Notes: generated from the letters alone by a model not told the origin. A stretch of 64,000 nucleotides of DNA from Reinekea forsetii (GCF_002795845.1 NZ_CP011797.1:3138001-3202000), one strand, 5' to 3'. Positions 18,059 through 27,023 are shown, numbered from the stretch's first letter. Translations and numbers: made by a program.

Positions 18059-19045
18059 ATGACCAGTCAAGCCCAGCCCAATCCTGTCGGGCGGTCTAAA
18101 ATACCGCTGCCCAGTCTGAACCTATCCTCAGCATTGGCCCTGATCCTCCCCGCCATGGGGATTAGCCTGTTTCTGTTACTCTGGAGCGCTGCGGCACCGC
18201 GTATCGATACGTCCTTGGGTGCCTTTCCGGGCCCCGGGCAAGTACTCGACCAGGCTCAGACCCTGCTAGCAGAACACCAACAGGAACGCGCCAAGGAAGT
18301 CGGCTTTTACCAACGCCAAACTGAACGCAATGCCGACCGTTTGGCCACCGATCCGAATTACGACGCAAAAATTCGGCCCTATACCGGCAAACCCACCTTC
18401 GTCGATCAAATTGGCACCAGCTTGATTACGGTGATTGCCGGCTTTTTGCTGGCCAGCGCGATCGCCATTCCGTTGGGTATCTTTATGGGCCTGTCGGAAC
18501 GGCTTAACCAAACCCTGAATCCGATCGTACAGATTTTAAAACCGGTTTCTCCCTTAGCCTGGTTACCCTTGGTGACCATGGTGGTCAGCGCCGTCTATGT
18601 CTCGGACGATCCCTATTTTCAAAAATCCTTTATTACCTCATTAATTACCGTCAGCCTATGTTCGCTCTGGCCAACCTTGCTCAATACCACGGTCGGCGTG
18701 GCCAATATCGATCAGGACCTGATGAATGTCAGCAAGGTCCTACGCCTCTCTACCCTGACACATATTCGTAAGATCGTCCTACCGGCCTCGATTCCGATGG
18801 TGTTTACCGGCTTACGGCTGTCGATGGGCACAGCCTGGATGGTCTTGATAGCGGCCGAGATGCTGGCGCAAAACCCAGGTTTGGGTAAGTTTGTCTGGGA
18901 TGAATTTCAGAATGGCAGCTCCAACTCCTTGGCGCGCATTATTGTCGCCGTGCTCACCATCGGCTTCGTCGGCTATTGCCTCGATCGGATCATGCTATTC
19001 ATTCAGCAGCGAGTGAATTGGGATAAGAACACCCAGGTGCGCTAA
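18059..19045 (+). CDS. nrtB: Nitrate-type ABC transporter permease (NrtB family)
   Basis: 328 residues from ATG 18059, with GAGG nine bases upstream; an upstream in-frame start at 17984 precedes the intercistronic hairpin and is unlikely. An N-terminal membrane segment (LALILPAMGISLFLLLWSA) is followed by a loop of about 70 residues and a five-helix permease core (DQIGTSLITVIAGFLLASAIAIPLG). The EAA-type loop reads LRLSMGTAWMVLIAAEML. The long N-terminal insert also occurs in other proteobacterial NrtB-like permeases. Second gene of the nrt operon. Confidence 0.88.
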   Translation: MTSQAQPNPVGRSKIPLPSLNLSSALALILPAMGISLFLLLWSAAAPRIDTSLGAFPGPGQVLDQAQTLLAEHQQERAKEVGFYQRQTERNADRLATDPNYDAKIRPYTGKPTFVDQIGTSLITVIAGFLLASAIAIPLGIFMGLSERLNQTLNPIVQILKPVSPLAWLPLVTMVVSAVYVSDDPYFQKSFITSLITVSLCSLWPTLLNTTVGVANIDQDLMNVSKVLRLSTLTHIRKIVLPASIPMVFTGLRLSMGTAWMVLIAAEMLAQNPGLGKFVWDEFQNGSSNSLARIIVAVLTIGFVGYCLDRIMLFIQQRVNWDKNTQVR

Positions 19046-19078
19046 CCGGGTAACCCGTTTTAATCTCCTGTCTTGCGG

Positions 19079-19137
19079 CCCTGTTTTGTAAACAAGTTTT
19101 TGTGACCGAGTAAGACGCAAACAGGGTTTCAGTTTTT
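19079..19137 (+). other. Imperfect stem-loop between nrtB and the ATPase gene
   Basis: CCCTGTTT (19079-19086) pairs with AAACAGGG (19119-19126) across a 32-base loop and is followed by a T-rich tract. A smaller CGGG-TAA-CCCG hairpin followed by TTTT lies just before it (19048-19060). The pair may reduce read-through into the ATPase gene or mark an RNA processing site. The large loop makes it a weak terminator. Confidence 0.4.
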
Positions 19138-19184
19138 TAGATCAAGCGTCGCTCGCAGCTGGGCACGCACAGAGGAATGTCGTT

Positions 19185-20033
19185 ATGTCTAAACCCCATT
19201 TGGAATTATCGGCCGTCGGTATTGAGTTTGCCACGCCGACGGGCAGCTTTCGCGCCCTGGACAACGTGAATTTAAAAATCAACCAGGGCGAATTTATTTC
19301 CCTGATCGGCCATTCCGGCTGCGGTAAGTCGACCGTGCTCAATATCGTCGCCGGGCTCTATCAGGCCAGTGAGGGCGGCGCCCTACTCGACGGCCGAGAG
19401 GTCAATGAGCCAGGCCCGGAACGCGCTGTGGTGTTCCAAAATCACAGCCTACTGCCCTGGCTAACGGCCTATGAAAATGTCGAACTGGCAGTCAATCAGG
19501 TCTTTACCCGGACCATGTCCAAGCCGGAGAAGCGAGAGTGGATTGAACACAATCTGGCCTTGGTGCACATGAGCCATGCCATACACAAGCGTCCCAGCGA
19601 ACTGTCTGGCGGCATGAAGCAACGGGTCGGCATCGCTCGCGCCCTGTCGATGCAACCGCAGGTCCTGCTGATGGATGAGCCCTTTGGCGCCTTGGACGCT
19701 CTGACTCGAGCCCATCTACAAGATTCCTTGATGGAGATCCAAGCGCAACTGGGCAATACGGTGATTATGATCACCCACGATGTTGACGAGGCCGTGCTGC
19801 TATCCGATCGCATCGTGATGATGACCAACGGGCCGGCCGCGACCGTCGGCGAAGTTCTCACCATCGAGCTGGAGAGGCCCAGGAACCGACTGGCGCTGGC
19901 CGATGATCCGATCTATAACCGCTACCGTTCGGAAGTGTTACGCTTCTTGTATGAGAAGCAACGCAAGGTAGCCGATATCGGCGACGCTAAGCTGGACAGG
20001 ATAGAACCTGAGGGCAAACGCGCGGTTGCCTAG
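19185..20033 (+). CDS. nrtD: Nitrate-type ABC transporter ATP-binding protein (NrtD family)
   Basis: 282 residues. Walker A GHSGCGKST, the Q-loop (VVFQNHSLLPWL, typical of nitrate/taurine/sulfonate importers), the ABC signature LSGGMKQR, Walker B VLLMDEPFGALD and the switch histidine in MITHDVDEA are all present. It is a single ATPase domain without the NrtA-like C-terminal fusion of cyanobacterial NrtC, so it should work as a homodimer with the NrtB-type permease. It is preceded by AGAGGAA. Third and last gene of the operon; a bidirectional terminator follows. Confidence 0.88.
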   Translation: MSKPHLELSAVGIEFATPTGSFRALDNVNLKINQGEFISLIGHSGCGKSTVLNIVAGLYQASEGGALLDGREVNEPGPERAVVFQNHSLLPWLTAYENVELAVNQVFTRTMSKPEKREWIEHNLALVHMSHAIHKRPSELSGGMKQRVGIARALSMQPQVLLMDEPFGALDALTRAHLQDSLMEIQAQLGNTVIMITHDVDEAVLLSDRIVMMTNGPAATVGEVLTIELERPRNRLALADDPIYNRYRSEVLRFLYEKQRKVADIGDAKLDRIEPEGKRAVA

Positions 20034-20047
20034 ATACAAAGGGTTTA

Positions 20048-20082
20048 GGAATAGCAGGGAATAGCAGGGAATAGCAGGAATC
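20048..20082 (+). repeat. Three tandem 10-bp repeats after nrtD
   Basis: The unit GGAATAGCAG is repeated perfectly three times (20048-20077) with a partial fourth copy, in the 3' untranslated region between the nrtD stop and its terminator. Such exact short tandem copies can vary in number between strains. No function is evident. Confidence 0.85.
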
Positions 20083-20098
20083 ATAATAGCGTAAAATG

Positions 20099-20125
20099 AA
20101 AAACGCCTCGAATGAGGCGTTTTTT
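20099..20125 (+). terminator. Intrinsic terminator of the nrt operon
   Basis: AAAAACGCCTC and GAGGCGTTTTT form an 11-bp stem with a 4-base loop, flanked by A and T runs on both sides, so it could work in both directions. It lies 65 bases after nrtD. A separate perfect palindrome, TGCCCCTAGGGGCA, follows at 20149-20162 with no assigned role. Confidence 0.88.
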
Positions 20126-20268
20126 ATGGGCTGAACTAAGGCTCGCAGTGCCCCTAGGGGCATTATAGTCAGGTTTAGGGTTCATCCCTGACCAATGCGC
20201 CTAACCTTAAGACAAGATATGAGAGGACGACTGCTGCCGTCCTGGGCTTATCATTAGGTCTCGCCCAT

Positions 20269-20292
20269 AAAAAAACCAACCCGAAGGTTGGT
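20269..20292 (-). terminator. Intrinsic terminator of the porin gene
   Basis: On the minus strand ACCAACC-TTCG-GGTTGGT forms a 7-bp stem closed by a very stable UUCG tetraloop, followed by seven T. It lies about 30 bases after the porin stop, as expected for a strongly expressed monocistronic gene. Confidence 0.9.
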
Positions 20293-20323
20293 CTTATGTT
20301 CTAGGTTTCAGACGAGTCTGAAC

Positions 20324-21409
20324 TTAGAAAGAGTACTTAGCACCCAATGTAACGCTGTTAGTCGCGTCACCTTGCATGGCGTAATCACCGTAGTAAGAAA
20401 CACCAGAAGCAGCAGAGTAAGTCGCGTTCAACTCGATCAAAGCGTCAGAAGCTGTAGCAGCATCGAACTCTCCGAGGGTAACGTCTGCAGAGTAAGCCAT
20501 CAGGCCAGCAGAGTAACCCAAACCAGCAGTCACTTCATCGCCAGCGTCAGCAAGTGTAGTCATCTTGTAACCGGCAGACAATGTGATCACGTCAATAGCG
20601 TAAGAAACACCACCGAACATCTCTTCGTCGTCTGTAGTCTCGGTGCTAGGCTCCAAGTAACCAACAGTCAGAGTCGCGCCGGCAACTGTAGTAGTCGCGT
20701 TAACCGCATAATCTGTATCAGTAGCGCCAGCAGTGTCGCTAGTGTAGTTCAGTGCAGCCATAACGGTTGCGATATCAGCGCTGTAAGTTGCAGCAGCACC
20801 GACAAACATCGGCGCGTCTAAGCCCAGTTCAGAACCGAGTGCACTAGCCTTCATTTGGCCTTCAACAACATAGGCCAAAGAACCAGCAGCACCAGCGTAT
20901 TGAGCAGAAGCAATGATAGAAGTACCAGTTGTGTTGGCTTCATCGCCACCCAACTGAACAGTAACGCCTTCAGCTGCGACATAACGGAAGGCAATTCCGT
21001 CTTCCATGTCGTCATCACCGGCCATAGTAACAGAGGCATCGATGTATTCATCAGTAGACATAAGCCCGCCAACCTGACCGAAGGACAGGTTGCCGTCAGT
21101 AACGACTAAGTCGCCCAGAGTAGCAGTAACACCAGTATCTTCGTCAGACTCAATACCTAAAGAGCCAGAAAAAGGACCGTTTGTTACAGCAACTTCCATA
21201 GAGATGCCATATAGGAAGTCATCATCATCGTTCAAATCTACGTCGAAAGTAGAATCAAGAGGAGTCAGAACTTCGGTAGCGCCAGCCATGTTATAAATAA
21301 CACGAGCATCCAGAGCACCGGAAAAAGTTGTAGTTGTTTCTGTATCAGCCGCAAGTGCTTGACCAGAGATAGCAGCAGCGAGAGCAGTAACTGCAAAAAT
21401 AGCTTTCAT
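20324..21409 (-). CDS. Outer-membrane porin, acidic beta-barrel
   Basis: 361 residues with a clear signal peptide (MKAIFAVTALAAAISGQALA, cleaved before ADTET) and a C-terminal Phe in GAKYSF, the signal for outer-membrane insertion. Alternating polar/apolar strands run throughout, including YSADIATVMAALNYTS and GYKMTTLADAGDEVTAGLGY. The protein is rich in Asp, Glu, Ala and Thr and has almost no Cys. It resembles general porins of marine Oceanospirillales-type bacteria. Codon use is skewed towards a small set (for example gca and gta) and GC is lower than in neighbours, as for abundant proteins. A strong promoter, structured leader and UUCG terminator agree with high expression. Substrate unknown. 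Confidence 0.8.
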   Translation of the reverse strand: MKAIFAVTALAAAISGQALAADTETTTTFSGALDARVIYNMAGATEVLTPLDSTFDVDLNDDDDFLYGISMEVAVTNGPFSGSLGIESDEDTGVTATLGDLVVTDGNLSFGQVGGLMSTDEYIDASVTMAGDDDMEDGIAFRYVAAEGVTVQLGGDEANTTGTSIIASAQYAGAAGSLAYVVEGQMKASALGSELGLDAPMFVGAAATYSADIATVMAALNYTSDTAGATDTDYAVNATTTVAGATLTVGYLEPSTETTDDEEMFGGVSYAIDVITLSAGYKMTTLADAGDEVTAGLGYSAGLMAYSADVTLGEFDAATASDALIELNATYSAASGVSYYGDYAMQGDATNSVTLGAKYSF

Positions 21410-21516
21410 TAGATTCCCCTATTTTTATTATCAAACCTGGTTAAAAGACCAGAGTAATTGATAGGATTTGTAATTCGGAATGAATTACTTTTCCTTGTTA
21501 TCGTTAACCCTGCATA

Positions 21517-21545
21517 CAATTATCTCAAAAAGCATGCGGTGTCAA
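21517..21545 (-). promoter_or_regulatory. Sigma-70 promoter of the porin gene
   Basis: On the minus strand a perfect -35 box TTGACA (21545-21540) is followed after 17 bases by TAATTG (21522-21517), with an overlapping GATAAT as an alternative -10. Transcription would start near 21510, giving a leader of about 100 bases with two small hairpins. Porin leaders of this kind are often targets of small RNAs; that is inference. Confidence 0.6.
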
Positions 21546-21769
21546 AACGTTACTGTGACAAACTAACTAACTAAGATGTCATCTATATTATGATAGGCGA
21601 TTCTCATCGGCTGGGTAGAAGACTTCTTGTCATTTATTTTTATCCCAGGGCTGGCCGGTGAGCCGAACAGCCATCGCCAACTATAAAAACAGAGCGGCAC
21701 GGTCCGGTCAACCCCTTTTTTCGCCCTAAGGCCCAGTATTTAAGCTTTTCCCCCCGATCGAATCCCACC

Positions 21770-21783
21770 TTGATCAAAATCAA
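21770..21783. promoter_or_regulatory. Perfect FNR/Anr box (orphan)
   Basis: TTGATCAAAATCAA matches the FNR/Anr consensus TTGAT-N4-ATCAA at all ten positions. It lies 361 bases upstream of the porin start and about 225 bases beyond the dapB stop, so neither gene is at the usual distance. No strong -10 lies at class II spacing on either strand; the nearest on the minus strand is TTAAAT at 21743-21738. It may drive an unrecognised small RNA or a second porin promoter. Confidence 0.6.
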
Positions 21784-22006
21784 CTCATGTAGACTGTCAT
21801 TTTGAATGACTAACTAGCTTTTCAGGTCGAAATCAACACTTTGAGCAAAATGGCCTTATTGGTAGTAGAGTCTTAACAGTTGGCCATAAGTTGTTCAATT
21901 TTGGTGCTTTTATGATCAACAATCAACCTAACTGGCCGGCCCGACCCCCTAAGTATAGTCGAACCTTCCGCCCTAACTCCAACTGGCAGGGGAAAATTTC
22001 CGGTGC

Positions 22007-22813
22007 CTAACGAAAACCTAGGACATCTTCCATGTTATACAGGCCCAATTTGTCCTGATCGGCTAACCATTGAGCCGCTTTGAGCGCCCCGCGCGCGAAG
22101 GTTTGGCGACTGCTAGCCTTATGGCTGATTTCCAAGCGCTCGCCCTCGGCGGCAAACAACACAGTATGCTCACCGACTGTGTCACCGCCACGTAAGGACG
22201 CGAAGCCGATGGTGCCAGGGGCTCGTGCGCCAACTTGACCGGCGCGATCGGTAACCGCTAAGGCTTGCAACGGCTGGCCCAGCGCCTCGGCGACGGCCTC
22301 GCCCATCATCAGAGCGGTACCGCTGGGCGCATCGACCTTATGGCGGTGGTGCGCCTCGATAATCTCGATATCGCTATCCGCACCCATGACTCGGGTTGCC
22401 AGGCGCAGTAGTTGCAGTGACAGGTTAACGCCCACCGAGTAATTGCCGGCGTAGACCACGGCTAGTCGATCAGCATAGCTATTCATCTCGATCAGTTGCT
22501 CGGCGTTAAAACCGGTGGTGCCAATCACCACACCTGAGCGATGCTTAAGGGCTGCCGCGAGATTGTCCAGCGTGGCCTGTGGCGCGGTAAAGTCAATTAG
22601 AATGGTGTCGGAGGCGAGTAGGCTGGACAAATCACTACTGAGCGCGATATCCAGTCGCCCACGGCCGATTAGTTCACCGACATCCGCGCCAATCAGGCTA
22701 GAATCGGCCTTAACCACGGCGCCGACCAATTGCAGCTGCGGATTGTCCAAGACCGCACTCAGAAGCGCTCGGCCCATACGGCCGTCGGCCCCGGTGATAA
22801 TGATTTTTTGCAT
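22007..22813 (-). CDS. dapB: 4-hydroxy-tetrahydrodipicolinate reductase
   Basis: 268 residues. The N-terminal nucleotide-binding motif IIITGADGRMGRAL, the stretch DFTAPQATLDNL, GTTGFNAEQL and the catalytic signature EAHHRHKVDAPSGTAL (active-site His pair and Lys) are diagnostic. It makes tetrahydrodipicolinate in the diaminopimelate/lysine pathway, using NAD(P)H. The order dapB after dnaJ follows Pseudomonas, but the carAB genes that usually come next are replaced by the porin region. The terminator of dnaJ separates the two genes, so dapB has its own promoter in the 22814-22860 interval. Confidence 0.96.
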   Translation of the reverse strand: MQKIIITGADGRMGRALLSAVLDNPQLQLVGAVVKADSSLIGADVGELIGRGRLDIALSSDLSSLLASDTILIDFTAPQATLDNLAAALKHRSGVVIGTTGFNAEQLIEMNSYADRLAVVYAGNYSVGVNLSLQLLRLATRVMGADSDIEIIEAHHRHKVDAPSGTALMMGEAVAEALGQPLQALAVTDRAGQVGARAPGTIGFASLRGGDTVGEHTVLFAAEGERLEISHKASSRQTFARGALKAAQWLADQDKLGLYNMEDVLGFR

Positions 22814-22864
22814 CTGTGGCTCTCTCGTTAGTTAACGGCTGTGAGTATAGGGAACATTCGGTTC

Positions 22865-22910
22865 AAAAAAAAAGGCCTAACAGCGCCATTGGTGCACTAT
22901 TAAGCCTTTT
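22865..22910 (-). terminator. Intrinsic terminator after dnaJ
   Basis: On the minus strand a stem of about 15 bp with several G-T pairs, starting AAGGCTTAATAG and closing with GTTAGGCCTT, is followed by nine T. It lies about 50 bases after dnaJ and separates the chaperone genes from dapB. Confidence 0.85.
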
Positions 22911-22959
22911 CACCAGCCTCTTTTCGATCAGAGACCCTGGTTGGGTGGCACTGACAGGC

Positions 22960-24075
22960 CTAGACCTCGTCGAAGAACTTCTTCACCCCGTCAAACCAGC
23001 CCTTGCTGCGCGGTGAGTGTTTCTTGCCCTCGAGACTTTGCTGCAACTCTTGCAACAATTCCTTTTGCCGAGCCGTCAAATGCACGGGCGTTTCGATCAC
23101 CACACGGCACATCAGGTCGCCAACGGCTTGGCCGCGAACTGGCTTAACGCCCTTGCCGCGCAAACGGAAGAGTTTACCGGTCTGAGTTTCGTGCGGAATC
23201 TTCAGCTTAACCCGACCCTCTAGGGTCGGCACTTCCAATTCGCCACCCAAGGCGGCTTCGGTCATGCTGATAGGCACTTCACAATAGAGATTGGCCCCGT
23301 CGCGCTCGAAGATTTCATGCTGCTTCACATGCACTTCAACATAGAGATCCCCGGCCGGTCCGCCGTGACGACCGGCTTCGCCTTCACCGGAGAGGCGAAT
23401 GCGATCACCGGTGTCGACGCCCGGTGGTACCTTGACGTTGAGGGTTTTCGTCTCTTCTTTAACGCCACGACCGTAACACCCGGTACAGGGGTCCTTGATG
23501 ATCTTGCCAGCACCGGAGCAGGCCGGGCAGGTTTGCTGCACGGCGAAGAAGCCCTGCTGCATGCGCACCTGGCCCGAACCACCACATGTGGTGCAGCCGA
23601 TCGGCGAGGTGCCCTTCTTGGCACCAGAACCGGCGCAAATACCACAATTGGCCAGCGATGGAATCCGGATAGTCTTTTCGATGCCGCGAACGGCCTCTTC
23701 CAGAGTGAGTTCCATATTGTATTTTAGGTCTGAGCCACGCTGTACTGACGATCGCCCGCGACCGCCACTGCCGCCGAATATATCGCCAAAGACATCGCCA
23801 AAGATATCGCTGAAACCGCCCGCACCCTGACCGCCCTGACCGGCTTGGCCGTTGACACCAGCATGGCCGAACTGGTCGTAGGCCTGTCGTTTCTGGCTGT
23901 CGGACAAGACCTCATAGGCCTCATTGATCTCTTTGAATTTGCCTTCAGACTCTTTGTCGTCCGGGTTCCGATCGGGATGAAATTTCATCGCCATACGACG
24001 ATAAGCCTTCTTGATTTCCTTTTCGTCGGTACCCTTGGCTACACCCAGAATCTCGTAATAGTCGCGCTGTGACAT
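22960..24075 (-). CDS. dnaJ: Chaperone protein DnaJ
   Basis: 371 residues from ATG 24075; an upstream in-frame TTG would add seven residues not found in the family. The J domain has HPD in MKFHPDRNP, followed by a Gly/Phe-rich linker ([21 protein letters not shown]). Four zinc-binding CxxCxGxG repeats lie near residues 140-205 ([32 protein letters not shown]), then the substrate-binding C-terminal domains. It delivers unfolded proteins to DnaK and stimulates its ATPase. It lies 121 bases after dnaK, beyond an intercistronic terminator, so part of its expression may come from read-through. Confidence 0.97.
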   Translation of the reverse strand: MSQRDYYEILGVAKGTDEKEIKKAYRRMAMKFHPDRNPDDKESEGKFKEINEAYEVLSDSQKRQAYDQFGHAGVNGQAGQGGQGAGGFSDIFGDVFGDIFGGSGGRGRSSVQRGSDLKYNMELTLEEAVRGIEKTIRIPSLANCGICAGSGAKKGTSPIGCTTCGGSGQVRMQQGFFAVQQTCPACSGAGKIIKDPCTGCYGRGVKEETKTLNVKVPPGVDTGDRIRLSGEGEAGRHGGPAGDLYVEVHVKQHEIFERDGANLYCEVPISMTEAALGGELEVPTLEGRVKLKIPHETQTGKLFRLRGKGVKPVRGQAVGDLMCRVVIETPVHLTARQKELLQELQQSLEGKKHSPRSKGWFDGVKKFFDEV

Positions 24076-24099
24076 AATGCTGATTGCCTTACTCAATAC

Positions 24100-24123
24100 A
24101 AAAACGCGGGTCGATGACCCGCG
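24100..24123 (-). terminator. Terminator/attenuator between dnaK and dnaJ
   Basis: On the minus strand CGCGGGTC-ATC-GACCCGCG forms a perfect 8-bp GC-rich stem followed by five T. It sits between dnaK and dnaJ, 25 bases upstream of the dnaJ start, and would lower dnaJ transcription relative to dnaK. Confidence 0.85.
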
Positions 24124-24196
24124 ATTTAACCATCCTGTATCAGCCTAGAAGCGGCACGCTAAGGTGCGCCCGGTCGGCCGGTTATCGGGATATCAC

Positions 24197-26116
24197 TTAC
24201 TTATCTTTAACTTCTTCAAACTCTGCATCCACTGCGTCGTCAGCACTTTCGGCAGATGCATCGGCACCGGCTTCGGGTCCTGCACCGGCTTCTTGAGCGG
24301 CGTCGGCATAGATTTTCTGTGAAAATGCAGAAGAGGCTTCGCTCAGGGCTTCTACAGCCTTGTCGATCGCTTCCTTGTCTTCATCCTTAATGGCAGCTTC
24401 TACCGCGACACAGGCCGCTTCGATGCTTTCTTTCTCTTCGTCCGTGGCCTTGTCACCATTTTCTTTCAGTGACTTGCGCGTGGCATGAACCAGGCCATCG
24501 GCGGTGTTACGCGCTTGGGCAAGTTGTTCAAACTTCAGGTCTTCTTCGGCATTGGCTTCGGCGTCTTTAATCATCTGATCGATTTCTTCATCGGACAGAC
24601 CGGAGTTGGCCTTGATGATGATCGATTGCTCCTTGCCGGTGCCCTTGTCTTTAGCCGAGACGTTCAGGATGCCGTTGGCGTCCAGGTCAAAGCTCACTTC
24701 AATCTGTGGTACACCGCGTGGTGACGGCGGAATATCGGCAAGGTCAAAACGCCCCAGGGATTTATTCTGACCGGCCATCTTACGCTCACCCTGCAGCACG
24801 TGAATGGTCACGGCGGCCTGGTTATCGTCTGCAGTAGAGAAGGTCTGGCTCTTCTTAGTTGGGATGGTGGTGTTCTTGTCGATCAGCGGCGTTAAGACAC
24901 CACCCATGGTTTCAATACCCAGGGTTAATGGCGTCACGTCTAACAACAATACATCTTTCACTTCACCCGACAGAACGGCGCCCTGAATGGCTGCGCCAAC
25001 AGCAACGGCTTCATCTGGGTTAACATCTTTGCGCGGCTCTTTACCGAAGAATTCAGCAACCTTGGCTTGGACCATCGGCATACGCGTTTGGCCACCCACC
25101 AGAATAACTTCATCGATATCGGAGATATCGTGGTCGGCATCCTTCAGAGCGATACGAACCGGCTCTAATGAGCGTTCGATCAAGTCTTCAACCAGTGATT
25201 CCAGCTTGGCGCGGGTGACCTTGACATTTAAGTGCTTCGGGCCACTGGCATCGGCGGTGATGTACGGCAGGTTTACGTCGGTCTGCGCGGCAGAGGACAG
25301 TTCAACCTTAGCCTTCTCGCCAGCTTCTTTCAAACGTTGCATTGCCAGGGCGTCGCCTTTTAGATCGATACCCGACTCTTTCTTGAAGGTTTCAGCCAGG
25401 TAGTTAATCATGCGCATGTCGAAGTCTTCGCCACCTAGGAAGGTGTCACCGTTGGTTGCCAGTACTTCAAACTGGTGCTCGCCATCGACTTCAGCAATTT
25501 CAATGATCGAGATATCGAAGGTACCGCCACCGAGGTCGTAGACCGCAATGACGCTGTCACCACGACGCTTGTCCATGCCGTATGCCAGTGCCGCAGCAGT
25601 AGGTTCGTTAATAATGCGTTTAACATCCAGACCGGCGATACGGCCAGCGTCTTTAGTGGCCTGACGCTGAGCGTCGTTAAAATAGGCCGGTACGGTGATA
25701 ACCGCTTCACTGACAGATTCGCCCAGATAGTCTTCGGCCGTCTTCTTCATCTTCTTTAATATTTCGGCAGAAATCTGTGGTGGCGCTTTCTTGTCGCCCT
25801 TCACTTCAACCCACGCGTCACCGTTGTCGGCCTTGACGATCTTGTAGGGCACCATGGCGATGTCTTTTTGCACGACATCGTCTTCAAAGCGACGGCCAAT
25901 CAAACGCTTTACCGCATAAACGGTGTTGGCGGGGTTGGTAACGGCTTGGCGCTTGGCAGACTGACCGACGAGGATTTCATCGTCATCTGTGTATGCAACG
26001 ATCGATGGTGTGGTGCGATCGCCTTCAGAATTCTCGATAACTTTAGGCTTGCCGCCTTCCAGGACCGATACACACGAGTTGGTCGTGCCCAGGTCAATAC
26101 CGATGATTTTGCCCAT
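24197..26116 (-). CDS. dnaK: Chaperone protein DnaK (Hsp70)
   Basis: 639 residues, full length. It starts [19 protein letters not shown], with the ATPase signatures [14 protein letters not shown] and [14 protein letters not shown], the linker [12 protein letters not shown], a substrate-binding domain and an acidic C-terminal tail ending EFEEVKDK. It folds and disaggregates proteins with DnaJ and GrpE and restrains the heat-shock sigma factor. It lies 86 bases after grpE, and that spacer contains its own sigma-32-like promoter. The Ala/Asp/Gly-rich stretch before the tail is normal for the family. Confidence 0.98.
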   Translation of the reverse strand: MGKIIGIDLGTTNSCVSVLEGGKPKVIENSEGDRTTPSIVAYTDDDEILVGQSAKRQAVTNPANTVYAVKRLIGRRFEDDVVQKDIAMVPYKIVKADNGDAWVEVKGDKKAPPQISAEILKKMKKTAEDYLGESVSEAVITVPAYFNDAQRQATKDAGRIAGLDVKRIINEPTAAALAYGMDKRRGDSVIAVYDLGGGTFDISIIEIAEVDGEHQFEVLATNGDTFLGGEDFDMRMINYLAETFKKESGIDLKGDALAMQRLKEAGEKAKVELSSAAQTDVNLPYITADASGPKHLNVKVTRAKLESLVEDLIERSLEPVRIALKDADHDISDIDEVILVGGQTRMPMVQAKVAEFFGKEPRKDVNPDEAVAVGAAIQGAVLSGEVKDVLLLDVTPLTLGIETMGGVLTPLIDKNTTIPTKKSQTFSTADDNQAAVTIHVLQGERKMAGQNKSLGRFDLADIPPSPRGVPQIEVSFDLDANGILNVSAKDKGTGKEQSIIIKANSGLSDEEIDQMIKDAEANAEEDLKFEQLAQARNTADGLVHATRKSLKENGDKATDEEKESIEAACVAVEAAIKDEDKEAIDKAVEALSEASSAFSQKIYADAAQEAGAGPEAGADASAESADDAVDAEFEEVKDK

Positions 26117-26157
26117 TCTAATTTACTCCGTAAAAGTTCGTTCTTGCGTGCTCAACG

Positions 26158-26185
26158 ATATGTGAGCAATCAAATATATTTCAAG
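26158..26185 (-). promoter_or_regulatory. Sigma-32-like heat-shock promoter of dnaK
   Basis: On the minus strand CTTGAAA (26185-26179) matches the heat-shock -35 consensus. After 14 bases CACATAT (26164-26158) resembles the CCCATnT -10. Transcription would start near 26150, about 35 bases before dnaK. Confidence 0.6.
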
Positions 26186-26202
26186 TCCTGACGCTGCGTA
26201 AA

Positions 26203-26808
26203 TCAGGCTGTTTCATCAATCGTTTTGCTGGCAGCAGTGCCGCCCTTGCTGACCATCACCATGGCTGGGCGAATAAGCCGGCCATTGAGCAGATAGCCCT
26301 TTTGCATCACCGCTATCACGGTATTGGGTTCGACGTTCGGGTTTTCGACCATGGTCATTGCTTGGTGCAATTGTGGGTCAAAAGGATTGCCTTCCGGATC
26401 GATAGCTTCGATATTGAACTTAATAAAGAGGTCTTTCAGGCCCTTTAGGGTGAGATCGACCCCCTCTTTGAGCGATACCAGGTCGGCGCTCTCGCTTTCG
26501 CTCGATAACACCGCTCGTTCCAGATTGTCTGCCACCGCTAGCAGCTCGCGGGACAGTTTTTCCTGCCCGTACTTATGCGCGTTTTCGACATCTTTCTCGA
26601 CCCGGCGACGCAGATTAGCCATTTCGGCTTCCGAGCGTAGGTACTGGTCGCGCATTTTGCTGGCTTCTTCTCGAGCAGCAGCTAATTGCACGACCAGATC
26701 ACTCGACGCTTCGCTTTCGCTGGCCATCACGTCTTCCACCGTCACATCCTCAGGACTAACGGGCTCATTTACTGGCATTTCTTCAACTGACTTATCTTCA
26801 CTGGTCAT
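26203..26808 (-). CDS. grpE: Nucleotide exchange factor GrpE
   Basis: 201 residues. An acidic, disordered N-terminus (about 45 residues) leads into a long coiled coil (LAAAREEASKMRDQYLRSEA, then EMANLRRRVEKDVENAHKYG) and the beta-rich head (GNPFDPQLHQAMTMVENPN; TVIAVMQKGYLLNGRLIRPA). It releases ADP from DnaK and acts as a thermosensor. It is the first gene of the chaperone block, divergent from recN, and is preceded by a very good heat-shock promoter. Confidence 0.96.
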   Translation of the reverse strand: MTSEDKSVEEMPVNEPVSPEDVTVEDVMASESEASSDLVVQLAAAREEASKMRDQYLRSEAEMANLRRRVEKDVENAHKYGQEKLSRELLAVADNLERAVLSSESESADLVSLKEGVDLTLKGLKDLFIKFNIEAIDPEGNPFDPQLHQAMTMVENPNVEPNTVIAVMQKGYLLNGRLIRPAMVMVSKGGTAASKTIDETA

Positions 26809-26853
26809 TGCTTACCCTATCCACTCAACACTGAACTTAACTGACGGCGGATT

Positions 26854-26883
26854 TAATTGGGGTTTACCCTTTCTTTTCAAGGG
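26854..26883 (-). promoter_or_regulatory. Sigma-32 heat-shock promoter of grpE
   Basis: On the minus strand CCCTTGAA (26883-26876) and CCCCAATTA (26862-26854) are separated by 13 bases. This differs from the heat-shock consensus (CCCTTGAA-N13-15-CCCCATTTA) at a single -10 position. Transcription would start near 26846, about 38 bases before grpE. Confidence 0.8.
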
Positions 26884-26963
26884 GGCTTTGCACGCTAGAA
26901 CCAATAAAACTGTGTTAAAAACAGCAGTTCAAGGCTTTTTTAGTGTTCGCTGGTACAAACAAC

Positions 26964-26999
26964 TTGATCGATAACCAGCTTAGCTGTATACATATACAG
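26964..26999 (+). promoter_or_regulatory. recN promoter with LexA (SOS) box
   Basis: CTGTATACATATACAG (26984-26999) is a near-perfect LexA operator (CTG-N10-CAG, AT-rich centre). It overlaps a sigma-70 promoter: -35 TTGATC (26964-26969), 17-base spacer, -10 TATACA (26987-26992). LexA binding would cover the -10 box. Translation of recN begins 25 bases after the operator. Confidence 0.88.
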
Positions 27000-27023
27000 T
27001 ATACGACCACAAGGAATTCCACC

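Larger units (their letters stand above)
21410..22006. other. Long intergenic region between porin and dapB
   Basis: 597 AT-rich bases without a credible gene. It contains the porin leader with two hairpins (GTAATTC/GAATTAC near 21461-21485, and CTGGT/ACCAG near 21436-21455), the porin promoter (21517-21545), an ACTA triple repeat near 21566, a perfect FNR box (21770-21783) and the palindrome GTCATT-TTG-AATGAC (21796-21810). About 200 bases next to dapB show nothing recognised, and dapB lacks an obvious intrinsic terminator there. Confidence 0.7.

Noticed and set aside
20288-20821. Long open frame on the plus strand opposite the porin gene
   Set aside because: The porin has a signal peptide, promoter, terminator and C-terminal Phe; the plus-strand product is rich in Ser/Val/Cys and looks like a mirror of the porin codon bias.
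26324-26974. 216-codon open frame opposite grpE
   Set aside because: Ser/Arg-rich product without domain; fully antisense to grpE and its promoter region.
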